Below, piece by piece: positions 6,032 through 6,158 of a DNA stretch of 6,158 nt (its first letter is position 1; each line of letters starts with the position of its first letter). The notes under the pieces were generated by a model. The model worked only from the letters and a program-made list of their open reading frames with translations, had not been told where the DNA came from and searched no databases. The translations under genes and the position numbers were made by a program. The stretch lies in assembly GCA_964354345.1 (NCBI GenBank), contig CAYGZL010000067.1:1-6158 (forward strand), in the 5' to 3' direction. This DNA is from CAYGZL01 sp964354345. GTDB taxonomy: Bacteria > Chloroflexota > Anaerolineae > Anaerolineales > UBA4823.

Positions 6032-6158
6032 TCAGGTGGCAAGGCTCAAGATTGTGATTACATCTTCCCTGGATAGCCTTAAATAATTACCTAACGAACC
6101 GCTGCGACTCGCTTTTTCAGCCATTTCCTCTATTCGGTTTCCAGGGATATTGAGCTCC
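6032..6158 (-). CDS. Partial CDS (3' end), probable iron-containing alcohol dehydrogenase
   Basis: An open frame enters from the right edge and ends at TGA 6032-6034, giving the last 41 residues. The fragment includes IEEMAEKASRSGSLGNYLRL and then SREDVITILSLAT. This follows the usual C-terminal pattern of group III Fe-dependent alcohol dehydrogenases: a helix with MAE-A, a Gly, an Asn and Arg-Leu (usually NPR-L), then a [ST]-x-[ED]-D-[IV] helix ending near an Ala. Such enzymes interconvert alcohols or diols and aldehydes using NAD(P)H. The metal and cofactor sites lie outside the window, so the assignment rests on this tail only. It is upstream of and on the same strand as the Gfo/Idh/MocA gene, suggesting a shared catabolic unit. 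Confidence 0.55.
   Translation of the reverse strand, partial: ELNIPGNRIEEMAEKASRSGSLGNYLRLSREDVITILSLAT

Overview
The window is an ordinary stretch of bacterial chromosome with a moderate-to-high GC content. Almost all intact genes read leftward on the minus strand. The gene mix (a ClbS/DinB-like four-helix protein, a toroid-repeat prenyltransferase-like protein, a class I methyltransferase, a GNAT, and a Gfo/Idh/MocA dehydrogenase with a Cys cluster) would suit an environmental Chloroflexota (Anaerolineae-type) or similar soil/sediment bacterium. That is a low-confidence inference, because there is no rRNA or marker gene here.

Right part (4682-6158, minus): the last 41 codons of a probable iron-containing alcohol dehydrogenase enter from the right edge. 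A 60-bp gap with a short GC-rich hairpin follows, then a complete Gfo/Idh/MocA oxidoreductase with a strong ribosome binding site. The two may be co-transcribed and act on a polyol or sugar-type substrate.

Middle (about 3421-4680, plus): this is the only rightward segment, and it is decayed. It holds a membrane-anchored protein frameshifted at a G run and cut short. It runs in frame into a lipoprotein gene with in-frame stops and a second frameshift. The minus-strand genes on either side are open. This wreck is the most distinctive feature of the window.

Left part (1-3422, minus): a methyltransferase and a GNAT acetyltransferase form a likely two-gene unit (2099-3422). After a 158-bp gap with a candidate promoter come a four-helix membrane protein, a ClbS/DfsB-like protein and a toroid-repeat protein (166-1940). 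The last two are 5 bp apart. The 5' end of a further gene with a weak uroporphyrinogen-decarboxylase-like look leaves through the left edge.

I see no CRISPR array, tRNA, rRNA, transposase or phage gene, and no convincing new multi-gene system. The pieces worth a second look are the decayed plus-strand island, the shared CATG start at its left border, the intergenic hairpin and the unassigned toroid protein.
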